A stretch of 64,000 nt of DNA from Prevotella sp. Lineage in GTDB: Bacteria; Bacillota; Clostridia; Oscillospirales; Ruminococcaceae. Made by a program: the position numbers and the translations under genes. Every line of letters starts with the position of its first letter. Position 1 is the stretch's first letter. The notes beneath the pieces are model-generated. The model searched no databases. It was not told where the DNA came from and saw only the letters and a list, made by a program, of their open reading frames with translations. This document shows positions 7,822 to 16,805 of this stretch, one piece after another. The stretch spans positions 1-64,000 of the forward strand of contig JAMPIC010000009.1 of the NCBI GenBank assembly GCA_023663025.1, in the 5' to 3' direction.

Positions 7822-10131
7822 TTGTCTTATCAGCCTACAAACAAAATGAGGTTCAAGCTCAATCTTGTGGTACTGCCTATCTTTCTGGCGTTCACGGGGT
7901 GGATACTCGTGAGCCTTTTCGAGACATCAATAACCGATAATCTGAAATACCAAACCCTTGCCAATGACACACAGTTCAAAAGCAAGACCGTCAAGGCGAA
8001 CCGCGGCAGCATTTACGACTGCAACGGAAAGATACTCGCCCAGTCGGCTACGGTCTACTCCATAAACGTAGACCCCAACATGATCTACGTCCAACAGCAG
8101 GAGGAAGCCAAAGAAAAAGCCGAGGGAAAAGAGCGTGAGGGAACTCCCGAATCTCAGCGCATGATCGACGCGGCGGCGGCCATTCTCAGCGAGGAACTGG
8201 ACGTCGACTACGATTCCGTCGTGAAAAGCCTTACGACAAACGGAGCGACATCACGGTGGGCAAATATCGCCAAATCCGTGGAAAAACCCGTAGCCGACAA
8301 AATATTTGCCCGCGCAAGCGAGGAGGGTCTCGGCAATCTTATTTACAAAGACCTTGATACGAAGCGGTACTATCCCCAACGGGAGCTTGCCGCAGCTGTC
8401 ATCGGCTTCACAAACTACGACGGGGACGGCATTTACGGCGTTGAACGCTATTACAACGACTACCTTAAGGGCGTGGACGGAAAGGTCGTTTCCGCGGTGG
8501 ACGCTTTCCAGAACGAAATGCCCTACAAGAACGACAAGATATACGACGCGCAGGACGGCAATTCCCTTTATCTTACGCTGGACATGACCCTCCAGTACTA
8601 CGCGGAAAAATACCTGGAGCAGCAGGTGCAGGCTCACGACGTGCGCAACCGCGCCTGCGCCATCATCATGAACGTGAAAACGGGCGCGGTTCTTGCCATG
8701 GCAAGCACCCCCGGCTTCGACCTTAACGACAGGAACTCCATTTACAATCCCGCCGACGCGGCTCAGCTTTCGGGCATTGCCGACGACGAGGAGTACAACG
8801 CCCTGTACGCGACCCTGCGCGAGCAGCAGTGGAAAAACAAGGCTATCACCGAGCTGTACTTTCCCGGTTCGGTATTCAAGGTCGTGACGGGTTCGGCGGC
8901 TTTGGAGGAAAACGCCATAAGCCTTAACTCCACATTTAACTGCGGACAGGAGATAACCGTTGCCGATACGGATTTTCACTGCTGGTCGAGCTATTCCCAC
9001 GGCACGCAGGATTTCACCACGGCTATGACCAACTCCTGCAACCCCGCCTTTATCCAGATAGGACAGCTTCTGGGCAAGGACAAATTTTTCGACTACTTCA
9101 AAGCCTACGGCTTTACCGAGCCTACGGGCATAGACCTGCCCGGCGAGGCGAACAGCATTTACGTCAACACCAGCGAAAAAGGTCCCGTCGAGCTTGCCTC
9201 CTGTTCTTTCGGACAGACCAACAAGGTCACTCCGCTGCAAATGATAACAGCATACGCGGCTGTGGTGAACGGAGGATATCTCGTTACCCCGTATGTGGTA
9301 AGCAAGATAGTCGACCGCAACGGAAACGTAATCAAGACTACCGAACCGTCAATAAAAAGACAGGTCATCTCCGAGGAGACCTCCGCGGAAATGCGGCAGG
9401 TGCTCGAATCGGTGGTAAACACAAAGGGCGGCTCAAACGCCTACATCAAGGGCTACGCCATCGGCGGAAAGTCGGGCACGTCCCAGAAGATCGACAAAAG
9501 CCGCGAGACGGGGGACGACGATCTGTATGTGTCCTCATACTGCGCTTTCGCTCCCGCCGACGACCCGGAAATAATTATGCTTGTAATGGTTGACGAGCCG
9601 AAAGCCAAGGACGCCAACGGTTCGCTGATGTACTACGGAAGCATTGTAGCCGTACCCGCCGTGGTAAACGTTCTGAAAGAAGCTCTCCCCTATATGGGAT
9701 ATTACCCCGAGTATACCGAGGAGGAGCTTGAAGCTTTGGGCGTTACCCTCCCCGCCGTGGAGGGCGAAGCCGTGAACATCGCAAAGGAAACCCTCGAAGC
9801 TCTCAGCCTGAAAGTAACGGTGGTGGGAAACGGCGAAAACGTTGTGGCGCAAGTCCCCGCAAGAGCAAGCTCCATACCGCGCGGCGGCAGAGTGGTGCTC
9901 TACACCGAGGAAAACTACGAAACCGAGTACACGACCGTACCAAACATCGTCGGCTACGGACTGTCCGACGTAAACGCGCTGCTTACCAACGCCGACCTTA
10001 ACTTCAAAGCGGGAGACGGAGCGGCGAACCATTCGGGAGCGGTTGCGTACAGTCAGAACTACGCCGAGGGAAACATTGTGCCGAAGGGTACTATAATAGA
10101 AGTTACGTTCGTTATCAAGGACGAGGGATAG
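7822..10131 (+). CDS. division/SpoVD-type class B penicillin-binding protein with PASTA domains
   Basis: A class B transpeptidase of about 769 residues. A short N-terminal tail and one membrane anchor (LVVLPIFLAFTGWILVSLF) precede the dimerisation region (KANRGSIYDCNGKILA). The transpeptidase domain has S350-V-F-K353, S405-C-N407 and K550-S-G-T, and two PASTA repeats end the protein. It cross-links septal peptidoglycan. I choose the TTG start at 7822 because AAAGGAG (7807-7813) lies 8 nt before it; the frame is open further up to 7783. It follows ftsL by 117 bp and is FtsI/Pbp2B or SpoVD in type. The two cannot be told apart here. Confidence 0.93.
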   Translation: MSYQPTNKMRFKLNLVVLPIFLAFTGWILVSLFETSITDNLKYQTLANDTQFKSKTVKANRGSIYDCNGKILAQSATVYSINVDPNMIYVQQQEEAKEKAEGKEREGTPESQRMIDAAAAILSEELDVDYDSVVKSLTTNGATSRWANIAKSVEKPVADKIFARASEEGLGNLIYKDLDTKRYYPQRELAAAVIGFTNYDGDGIYGVERYYNDYLKGVDGKVVSAVDAFQNEMPYKNDKIYDAQDGNSLYLTLDMTLQYYAEKYLEQQVQAHDVRNRACAIIMNVKTGAVLAMASTPGFDLNDRNSIYNPADAAQLSGIADDEEYNALYATLREQQWKNKAITELYFPGSVFKVVTGSAALEENAISLNSTFNCGQEITVADTDFHCWSSYSHGTQDFTTAMTNSCNPAFIQIGQLLGKDKFFDYFKAYGFTEPTGIDLPGEANSIYVNTSEKGPVELASCSFGQTNKVTPLQMITAYAAVVNGGYLVTPYVVSKIVDRNGNVIKTTEPSIKRQVISEETSAEMRQVLESVVNTKGGSNAYIKGYAIGGKSGTSQKIDKSRETGDDDLYVSSYCAFAPADDPEIIMLVMVDEPKAKDANGSLMYYGSIVAVPAVVNVLKEALPYMGYYPEYTEEELEALGVTLPAVEGEAVNIAKETLEALSLKVTVVGNGENVVAQVPARASSIPRGGRVVLYTEENYETEYTTVPNIVGYGLSDVNALLTNADLNFKAGDGAANHSGAVAYSQNYAEGNIVPKGTIIEVTFVIKDEG

Positions 10132-10164
10132 CGGGGGTACGATACATAAGAGAGGATGATCCGA

Positions 10165-13047
10165 ATGAGACTTGACGAGCTTCTTAACGAGGCGGCAGGC
10201 GGACTGAAAATAACGGTGAATGTGAACAATCTCCGCGCCGCCGCGGAGGGCATAACCGACAACACCGAGGAGGTCGCCGAGGGCTTTGTTTTCGTGTGCG
10301 TAAAGGGAACCCGCTTCGACGGTCACGACTTTGCGGAGCAGGCTCTGGAAAAAGGCGCGCTGTGCGTCGTCACGGAGTACGACCTCGCTCTCGACAATCA
10401 GGTGACAGTTCCCGATACCCGAGATTTTTACGGACGTCTCTGCGCGGTATGGTTCAATCACCCCGAACGCCGCATGAAGCTTATCGGCGTTACGGGCACT
10501 AACGGAAAAACCACTCTCGCAACCATGATAAAGGAAATCTTAGCCGCCAAGGGACACCGCGTGGGCTTTATCGGCACAACGGGCGCGCTCATCAACGGAA
10601 AACCCGTTCAGACCGACGGTTCTACCCCCACCACCCCCCGCGTGTACGAGCTGTATAAGCTGTGGTACGACATGGCGAAAAGCGGCTGCGACTGCGTTGT
10701 AATGGAGGTATCCTCCTTTGCGCTGGCACAGAACAGAATAGGTCCCGCAAAGTTCAGGCTGGCTGTCTTTACCAATCTTTCCCGGGATCATCTGGACTAC
10801 CACGGCGATATGGAAAGCTACTACGAAGCCAAGAAAAAGCTTTTCACCGAGCACTGCGAAACAGCCGTTATCAACATCGACGACCACTACGGCATGAGAC
10901 TTTACGAAGAGCTTGCCAAAAGCGGCGTGGAAAGGATATCCTGCTCCATAAGCGGACAGCCCGCCGACCTTAAGGGAAACAAAATCAAGTTTGAAAACGG
11001 CGTTACCCGCTTCTGGGTGAGCGCGGCAAATAAAAATTACCCCTTTTCGCTGCCTATGATGGGACTTTACAACGTCCTTAACGCGGCGCAGGCGATAGCC
11101 GTCTGCGTAAAGCTGGGAATGCCCGTAAACTCCATAGCCTCCGCGCTGGGAGGATTTCCCGGCGTAAAGGGAAGATGCGAGTTTATCCCCACGGGCAGGG
11201 ACTTTACGGTAATATGCGACTACGCCCATTCACCCGACGCTCTTGAAAATATGCTGCCCAATATCAAGGAAAACTGCAGCGGACGGCTCATATGCCTGTT
11301 CGGCTGCGGCGGCGACAGGGACAAGACCAAACGTCCCCTTATGGCGCAGGCGGCGGAAAAATACGCCGACCTTGTGATCGTCACCTCCGACAATCCGAGA
11401 AACGAAGACCCCGAAGCCATCATCGACGATATCGTCGCGGGACTTGAGCATATCAAGCCCTATATGAGAATAACCGACCGCAAAGCCGCGATCCGCAGGG
11501 CGATAACCATTGCGGAAAAGGACGACATAATCGTCCTTGCGGGCAAGGGTCACGAGGACTATCAGATACTGAAGGACGATGTTCATGTACATTTCGACGA
11601 GCGCGAGATCGTAAAGGAAATAATGCAGAGCTACGTCCGCAGACGGTACGACCCCGAAATGTACGAAATGATGACCGTAAACGAAATAATGGACGTAACC
11701 GGCGGAAAGCCTTTCTCCGTAAGGAATTTTGACAGGCGGATACCCATGTCCCAGTTCTTTTCCGACACGCGGGACGCTGTTCAGGGCGGCGTTTTCGTCG
11801 CGCTGAAAGGCGAACGCTTCGACGGACACGACTTCGCCCGTCAGGCTATCGACAAGGGCGCGGTACTGGCAATAACCGAAAGAACCCTCACGAACGTCCC
11901 CGGCATTGTGGTGAAAAGCAGCCGCAAGGCTCTGCTCGATCTGTCCCGCCACCACAGAATGAAATTTGACCTCGTCGTGACGGGTGTTACGGGCAGCGTG
12001 GGCAAGACCTCCACCAAGGATATGATCGCCCTCGCGCTGTCCTGCAAGCACAGCGTCTATAAGACCGAGGGAAACCACAACAACGAAATAGGTCTGCCCT
12101 TTACCGTTTTCGGACTGAACCGAAGCTGCTCGGCGGCTGTGCTTGAAATGGGAATGTCCGACTTCGGGGAGATCGAAAGGCTCTCCAAAGCCTCGAAGCC
12201 GAACATCTGCGTTATAACCAATATCGGGCATTCCCACATAGAAAATCTCGGTTCGCAGGAGGGCATTCTGGACGCGAAGCTGGAGATACTCAAGGGCGCG
12301 GACAGAAAAGCTCCGCTGATAGTCAACGGCGACGACAGGCTTCTCGCTCCCCTTAAAGAGGAGTACGAAGGCTACCGGGAGGTCATAACCTACGGCATAG
12401 ACAACCCTGAAGCGGACTACAGGGCAACCGAGATATGCACATATCCCGACAGAATGTACTTCAACATAAGACGCGGGGACGAGATGATATGCGACGTTGC
12501 GCTGTTCTGTCCGGGACGGCACAACATCTACAACGCCCTTGCCGCCGTATGCGTTGCGGTAAAAGCGGGCTGCGACCCCGTCGCCGCCGCGGAAATGCTC
12601 AGCGGCTTTCAGCCCGATTCCCTGCGGCAGCACATTCAGAAGCGGGGCGAACAGACCGTTATCGCGGACTGCTACAACGCATCCCCCGACTCCGTGAAAG
12701 CGGCGATAGACGTGCTCTGCGAGATGAAGCCCAAAGAGGGCGGCAGGCGCGTAGCCGTCCTGGGAGATATGCTGGAGCTGGGCGACAAGTCCGAGGAACT
12801 GCACAGAAAAGTGGGCGAGTACGTCGTTCAAAAGGGCGTTGACCTGATGGTCTGCTACGGCAAAAACGCCGCCGCCATCGCCGCCGGAGCGGACGCTCTC
12901 GGTATGCACGCGGGCAGCTCCGAGGATATGAAAACCGTGCTTAACTTTATGAAATACAAGCTTAAACCCAATGATATCGTGCTGTTCAAGGCAAGCCGCG
13001 GTATGCACATGGAGGAGCTTATCGAGGAATTCTACAAGGACTGCTGA
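10165..13047 (+). CDS. murE-murF: fused MurE-MurF ligase (UDP-MurNAc-tripeptide synthetase / D-Ala-D-Ala-adding enzyme)
   Basis: One uninterrupted frame of about 960 residues encodes two Mur ligases. Residues 1 to about 490 are MurE: ATP loop GVTGTNGKTT near 108, and D409-N-P-R412 with ED-P, the motif that selects meso-diaminopimelate. From M502 (MMTVNEIMDVTGG) the protein is MurF, with loop GVTGSVGKTSTKD near 610 and EGNHNNEIGLP. It would add meso-Dap and then D-Ala-D-Ala in sequence. The start at 10165 (MRLDELL) is 9 nt after AGAGAGG. The ATG at 10156 abuts that site. Separate murE and murF genes are the common arrangement; the fusion is unusual but known in some lineages. Confidence 0.95.
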   Translation: MRLDELLNEAAGGLKITVNVNNLRAAAEGITDNTEEVAEGFVFVCVKGTRFDGHDFAEQALEKGALCVVTEYDLALDNQVTVPDTRDFYGRLCAVWFNHPERRMKLIGVTGTNGKTTLATMIKEILAAKGHRVGFIGTTGALINGKPVQTDGSTPTTPRVYELYKLWYDMAKSGCDCVVMEVSSFALAQNRIGPAKFRLAVFTNLSRDHLDYHGDMESYYEAKKKLFTEHCETAVINIDDHYGMRLYEELAKSGVERISCSISGQPADLKGNKIKFENGVTRFWVSAANKNYPFSLPMMGLYNVLNAAQAIAVCVKLGMPVNSIASALGGFPGVKGRCEFIPTGRDFTVICDYAHSPDALENMLPNIKENCSGRLICLFGCGGDRDKTKRPLMAQAAEKYADLVIVTSDNPRNEDPEAIIDDIVAGLEHIKPYMRITDRKAAIRRAITIAEKDDIIVLAGKGHEDYQILKDDVHVHFDEREIVKEIMQSYVRRRYDPEMYEMMTVNEIMDVTGGKPFSVRNFDRRIPMSQFFSDTRDAVQGGVFVALKGERFDGHDFARQAIDKGAVLAITERTLTNVPGIVVKSSRKALLDLSRHHRMKFDLVVTGVTGSVGKTSTKDMIALALSCKHSVYKTEGNHNNEIGLPFTVFGLNRSCSAAVLEMGMSDFGEIERLSKASKPNICVITNIGHSHIENLGSQEGILDAKLEILKGADRKAPLIVNGDDRLLAPLKEEYEGYREVITYGIDNPEADYRATEICTYPDRMYFNIRRGDEMICDVALFCPGRHNIYNALAAVCVAVKAGCDPVAAAEMLSGFQPDSLRQHIQKRGEQTVIADCYNASPDSVKAAIDVLCEMKPKEGGRRVAVLGDMLELGDKSEELHRKVGEYVVQKGVDLMVCYGKNAAAIAAGADALGMHAGSSEDMKTVLNFMKYKLKPNDIVLFKASRGMHMEELIEEFYKDC

Positions 13048-13105
13048 ACGGGCGTCCCCCTGCGGACATAATCTGTCCATACTAAATTCAAAGGAGAACA
13101 TTTAA

Positions 13106-14119
13106 ATGCCGTTCTGGATAAATATGACAGCCGCGCTGACAGCTTTCGGCGTATCGGCGGCCACGGGAAAATTTCTCATTCCGCTGCTTAAAAAGCTGCA
13201 TTTCGGACAGACTATATATGAGAAAGGTCCCGCATGGCACAAAAGCAAGCAGGGCACACCGATGATGGGCGGCTTTATGTTCATAATCGGAACGGTCGCC
13301 GCCTCGGCTGTGGGATACGCCCTGTACCGCTTCCGCACCGCGAACGCGGCTTCTCTCCCCGACAATACGGGACTGTACCGCTTTCTGACGGGACTTGCTT
13401 TCGCGCTTCTGAACGCCTGCATAGGCTTTACCGACGACTACATCAAGGCGGTCAAGAAACAGAATTTGGGTCTCAAAGCCAAGCAGAAAATGATCATGCA
13501 GTTCATTCTGAGCGCGGCTTTCCTGTATGCGCTTTGGCTGCTGGGAGACCGCTCCACAGCTGTAGATTTCCCCTTTTTCGGGGAGATCGACTTCGGCGTT
13601 CTCTACTACCCGATCATGGTGCTGTACCTGATCTTCCTCACCAATGCGGTAAATCTCACCGACGGAGTGGACGGACTGTGCGGCTCGGTAACGGTTATAG
13701 CCGGACTTTCCTTTGTAATGCTCTGCGCCGCCATGGGCGAGTGGGAGTATTCAATATTCGCAATGTCTTTGGCGGGAGCCTGCCTCGGCTTTCTCATATG
13801 GAACCTCCACCCCGCAAAGGTCTTTATGGGAGACACCGGTTCGATGTTCCTCGGCGGAGCTGTCTGCGCCCTGGGATTTGCCACGCACAAGCATCTGCTG
13901 CTTGCGCTCATAGCGATAGTGTACGTCCTCGAAGCGCTTTCTGTGGTGGTTCAGGTAACATACTTCAAGCTGACAAAGGGCAAAAGACTTTTCAAAATGT
14001 CCCCCATACATCACCATTTCGAGATGTGCGGCTGGTCGGAATACAAGATAGTGATAGCGTTTTCCTCCGCCGCCCTTATCGCGGGGATAGCGGCGAACCT
14101 TATCTATAACCTTTTATGA
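13106..14119 (+). CDS. mraY: phospho-MurNAc-pentapeptide transferase MraY
   Basis: The 337-residue integral membrane enzyme has MraY motifs: GTPMMGGFMF, the DDYIKAVKKQNLGL loop, NAVNLTDGVDGL with catalytic aspartates, KVFMGDTGSMFLGG and the C-terminal SPIHHHFEMCGW histidine loop. It makes lipid I from UDP-MurNAc-pentapeptide and undecaprenyl phosphate at the inner membrane face. About ten membrane helices are expected. AAAGGAG upstream. murD, which usually follows mraY, is missing; ftsW comes next after 38 bp. Confidence 0.97.
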   Translation: MPFWINMTAALTAFGVSAATGKFLIPLLKKLHFGQTIYEKGPAWHKSKQGTPMMGGFMFIIGTVAASAVGYALYRFRTANAASLPDNTGLYRFLTGLAFALLNACIGFTDDYIKAVKKQNLGLKAKQKMIMQFILSAAFLYALWLLGDRSTAVDFPFFGEIDFGVLYYPIMVLYLIFLTNAVNLTDGVDGLCGSVTVIAGLSFVMLCAAMGEWEYSIFAMSLAGACLGFLIWNLHPAKVFMGDTGSMFLGGAVCALGFATHKHLLLALIAIVYVLEALSVVVQVTYFKLTKGKRLFKMSPIHHHFEMCGWSEYKIVIAFSSAALIAGIAANLIYNLL

Positions 14120-14157
14120 CAAAATAATAAACGCCTTGCCGAAAGGAGGTACTTTTC

Positions 14158-15408
14158 ATGCGGAACGCGTCGAACGCAGTCCCGAGCGGCAAAAGAAGAA
14201 GCGCGCCCAACGGGGATAACGTGCGGAAAAAAAGAATAACGTCCGAGGGGACTTCAAAAGCCTACCGCGAAAAAATCGCCGTGGGACCCATAGATTACCC
14301 GTTTCTGCTCATAGTTATGATACTGCTTGTAATGGGCATTATCATGATGTTCTCGGCGGGCTACGCCTGGGCGATCCGCGAGGAGGGCGGCGACGGCACA
14401 GCATATGTTCGCAGTCAGCTCGGAATGGCTTTGGTGGGACTTGTGGGAATGTTCTTCGCCTCGTTTTTCGATTACCATTGGTTCAGAAAACCCATCATCG
14501 CCTACGGCTTTTACGGAATGTGCGTGGTGCTGCTGATACTGTGCCGCGTAGGACCTTTTAAGTACCCTCAGAACGATTCCTACCGCTGGCTGAAATTCCC
14601 GGGACTTCCCTCTTTTCAGCCGTCGGAGCTTATGAAGCTTGCGATAATAATGCTGTTCGCCTATCTTATCTCGGTGAACTATTCAAAAATGAAATACTTC
14701 AAATACGGTATAGTTCCCTTTTTGGGATTTCTCGGCGTTGTTGCCGTACTGATGATGATACAGCCTCACCTGTCGGGAACCATCATCATCTGCTGCATAG
14801 GCATAATAATGATGTTCGTGGGCGGCTCGCGGGTCAAGCACCTGCTCGTTCTGGGACTTATCGGTCTGGCTGCTTTGGCGGCTGCGCTGTTCATACTGAT
14901 CGAGGTAAAGGATTTCAGCTACTTTGAAAAGCGCATCCTGTCCTGGACAGACCCGTTCGGCGCGGAAGCCTCCAATGCCACCTGGCAGACGAAAAACAGT
15001 CTTATCGCCATAGGCTCGGGCGGACTGTTCGGATTGGGGCTCGGAAACTCCCGTCAGAAATTTCTCTATCTTCCCGAAGCCAAAAACGACTTCGTTTTCG
15101 CCGTAGTCTGCGAGGAGCTCGGCTTCGTGGGCGCGCTCATGGTGATACTGCTGTTCCTGCTTTTCATCTGCCGCGGAATGTACATCGCCTCGAAAGCTCC
15201 CGACAAATACGGCATGATGCTGGCGGTGGGACTTACCGTTCAAATCGGCTTGCAGGCTCTGCTGAACATTGCCGTGGTAACGAACACCATACCCAATACG
15301 GGCGTTTCGCTCCCCTTTTTCAGCTACGGAGGAACGGCTCTTATCATGCAGCTTGTGCAGATGGGCATTATCCTGAATATATCAAGACAGTCCATAATAG
15401 AAACATAA
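14158..15408 (+). CDS. ftsW: lipid II polymerase FtsW (SEDS family)
   Basis: The 416-residue SEDS protein starts with a basic cytoplasmic tail of about 45 residues, then ten or so membrane helices. Family motifs include GIIMMFSAGYAWA, the QPSELMKLAIIM loop, QPHLSGTIII, NDFVFAVVCEELGFVGA and the C-terminal PNTGVSLPFFSYGGTALI. It polymerises glycan strands with the class B PBP encoded two genes upstream. RBS AAAGGAGG. SpoVE would look the same; placement between mraY and murG favours the division role. Confidence 0.95.
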   Translation: MRNASNAVPSGKRRSAPNGDNVRKKRITSEGTSKAYREKIAVGPIDYPFLLIVMILLVMGIIMMFSAGYAWAIREEGGDGTAYVRSQLGMALVGLVGMFFASFFDYHWFRKPIIAYGFYGMCVVLLILCRVGPFKYPQNDSYRWLKFPGLPSFQPSELMKLAIIMLFAYLISVNYSKMKYFKYGIVPFLGFLGVVAVLMMIQPHLSGTIIICCIGIIMMFVGGSRVKHLLVLGLIGLAALAAALFILIEVKDFSYFEKRILSWTDPFGAEASNATWQTKNSLIAIGSGGLFGLGLGNSRQKFLYLPEAKNDFVFAVVCEELGFVGALMVILLFLLFICRGMYIASKAPDKYGMMLAVGLTVQIGLQALLNIAVVTNTIPNTGVSLPFFSYGGTALIMQLVQMGIILNISRQSIIET

Positions 15409-15418
15409 ATCAGTTTAC

Positions 15419-15487
15419 AGTTGATAGTTGATAGTTGATAGTTGATAGTTGACAGTTAAAAATCTCATTTCCCCAACTGTCAACTAT
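15419..15487 (+). repeat. heptamer tandem array and 13-bp inverted repeat between ftsW and murG
   Basis: AGTTGAT is repeated four times plus one AGTTGAC (15419-15453). The last units (15445-15457) are exactly complementary to 15475-15487, giving a 13-bp stem with a 17-nt loop. No T run follows, so it is not a standard terminator. Further TATACAC/TGTACAC units follow up to about 15520. Confidence 0.65.
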
Positions 15488-15542
15488 ACACTATACACTG
15501 TACACTATAAACTGTACACCGTTAGGGGAGGGATATCAAAAT

Positions 15543-16724
15543 ATGCTGAAGGTACTGATGGCTGGCGGCGGTACGGGGGGACATATAAATCCCGCCCTTG
15601 CCATCGCTTCGATAATCAAGGAACACCGTCCCGACGCGGAGTTCCTTTTCGCGGGAACTCCCGGCGGCATGGAGGCTAAGCTGATACCGAAAGCGGGGTA
15701 CGATTTCGCCCCCATCAAGGTAAGCGGCTTCCAGCGGAAAATTACCCCGAAAAATCTTGTCCGCAACGCAAGGGCGGCGGGATATCTTGCCGCTTCGGGG
15801 CATCGCTCCAAACAGATAATCGACGGCTTCAAGCCGGATATCGTTATCGGTACGGGAGGCTACGTCAGCTATCCCGTTCTGGCGAAAGCCGTTCAGATGG
15901 GTATTCCCGCGGCTATCCACGAGCAGAACGCTTTCCCCGGGATAACCAATCGCCTGCTTTCAAAGCACGTTGACGAGGTAATGCTCACCGTGGAGGAAGC
16001 TGCCGGACATTTAGACCCGGCGGCAAACTGCACCGTCACGGGACTTCCCGTGAGAAAAGGTTTCTCGGCGGGAGCGTTAAGCCGAGCGGAAGCCAAAAAG
16101 GAACTGGGTCTCGACGGGGGGCTGTGCATTTTCAGCTTCGGAGGAAGTCTCGGCGCGGGAGCGATCAACAACGGCGCGGCGGCTCTAATGAAGTGGGAAA
16201 AAGACGGCGGCATACCCGTGAACCATATCCACGGCTTCGGAAAAATGGGGCACGAAACTTTCCTGCCGAAGCTGAAAGAGCTTGGCATAGATTACGAAAA
16301 CGACAAGCGGCTGATAGTGCGTGAATATTTCCATAATATGGACGTATGCACCGCCGCCGCCGACCTTATCATCTGCCGCAGCGGAGCGTCCACCATATCG
16401 GAGCTTCAGGCAATGGGCAGAGCCTCGGTGCTCATACCATCGCCGAACGTTACCGCAAATCACCAGTACCACAACGCAATGGTTCTTGGACGGGCGGGAG
16501 CGGCTGTGGTCGTCGAGGAAAAAAACCTCACCGACGAACTGCTCACAGAAAAAGTCGGCGAGCTGATAAACGACCCGCAGAAGCTTGACGTCCTCGCCAG
16601 ACGAGCCGCCGAAACATACGTCAAGGACACTCCCGACAGGATATACGCGGTCGTTGAACGCCTGATAAACAAAAGCCTCGGGAAAACGCAAAGTCCGGGA
16701 GAAAATTCCTCCGAAACCGTTTAA
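15543..16724 (+). CDS. murG: lipid II synthase MurG
   Basis: The 393-residue GT-B glycosyltransferase begins MLKVLMAGGGTGGHINPALAI, the UDP-GlcNAc transferase G-loop. It has GTGGYVSYPVLAKAV, HEQNAFPGITNRLL and the C-terminal donor site CRSGASTISELQAMGRASVLIPSP. It converts lipid I to lipid II on the cytoplasmic membrane face. The last ~25 residues are a polar tail beyond the usual end. The gene follows the repeat array and has its own GGGGAGGG site. Confidence 0.97.
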   Translation: MLKVLMAGGGTGGHINPALAIASIIKEHRPDAEFLFAGTPGGMEAKLIPKAGYDFAPIKVSGFQRKITPKNLVRNARAAGYLAASGHRSKQIIDGFKPDIVIGTGGYVSYPVLAKAVQMGIPAAIHEQNAFPGITNRLLSKHVDEVMLTVEEAAGHLDPAANCTVTGLPVRKGFSAGALSRAEAKKELGLDGGLCIFSFGGSLGAGAINNGAAALMKWEKDGGIPVNHIHGFGKMGHETFLPKLKELGIDYENDKRLIVREYFHNMDVCTAAADLIICRSGASTISELQAMGRASVLIPSPNVTANHQYHNAMVLGRAGAAVVVEEKNLTDELLTEKVGELINDPQKLDVLARRAAETYVKDTPDRIYAVVERLINKSLGKTQSPGENSSETV

Positions 16725-16805
16725 AAAGCAGCGGCGCAGCCCGCCTTTCACAAAAAACGCCTTACCGCATAATATAAACCAAAAAGCGGTAAGGGAGCTG
16801 CCAAT

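Noticed and set aside
8251..9240. 329-codon frame opposite the penicillin-binding protein gene
   Set aside because: Antisense shadow of a GC-biased gene; no ribosome site or recognisable domain.
11230..13101. 623-codon frame opposite murE-murF
   Set aside because: Long open antisense frames are expected opposite genes with this codon bias; the plus-strand protein has full Mur ligase motifs.
15419..15520. CRISPR-like repeats between ftsW and murG
   Set aside because: Units are 7 bp without spacers and no cas gene is present.
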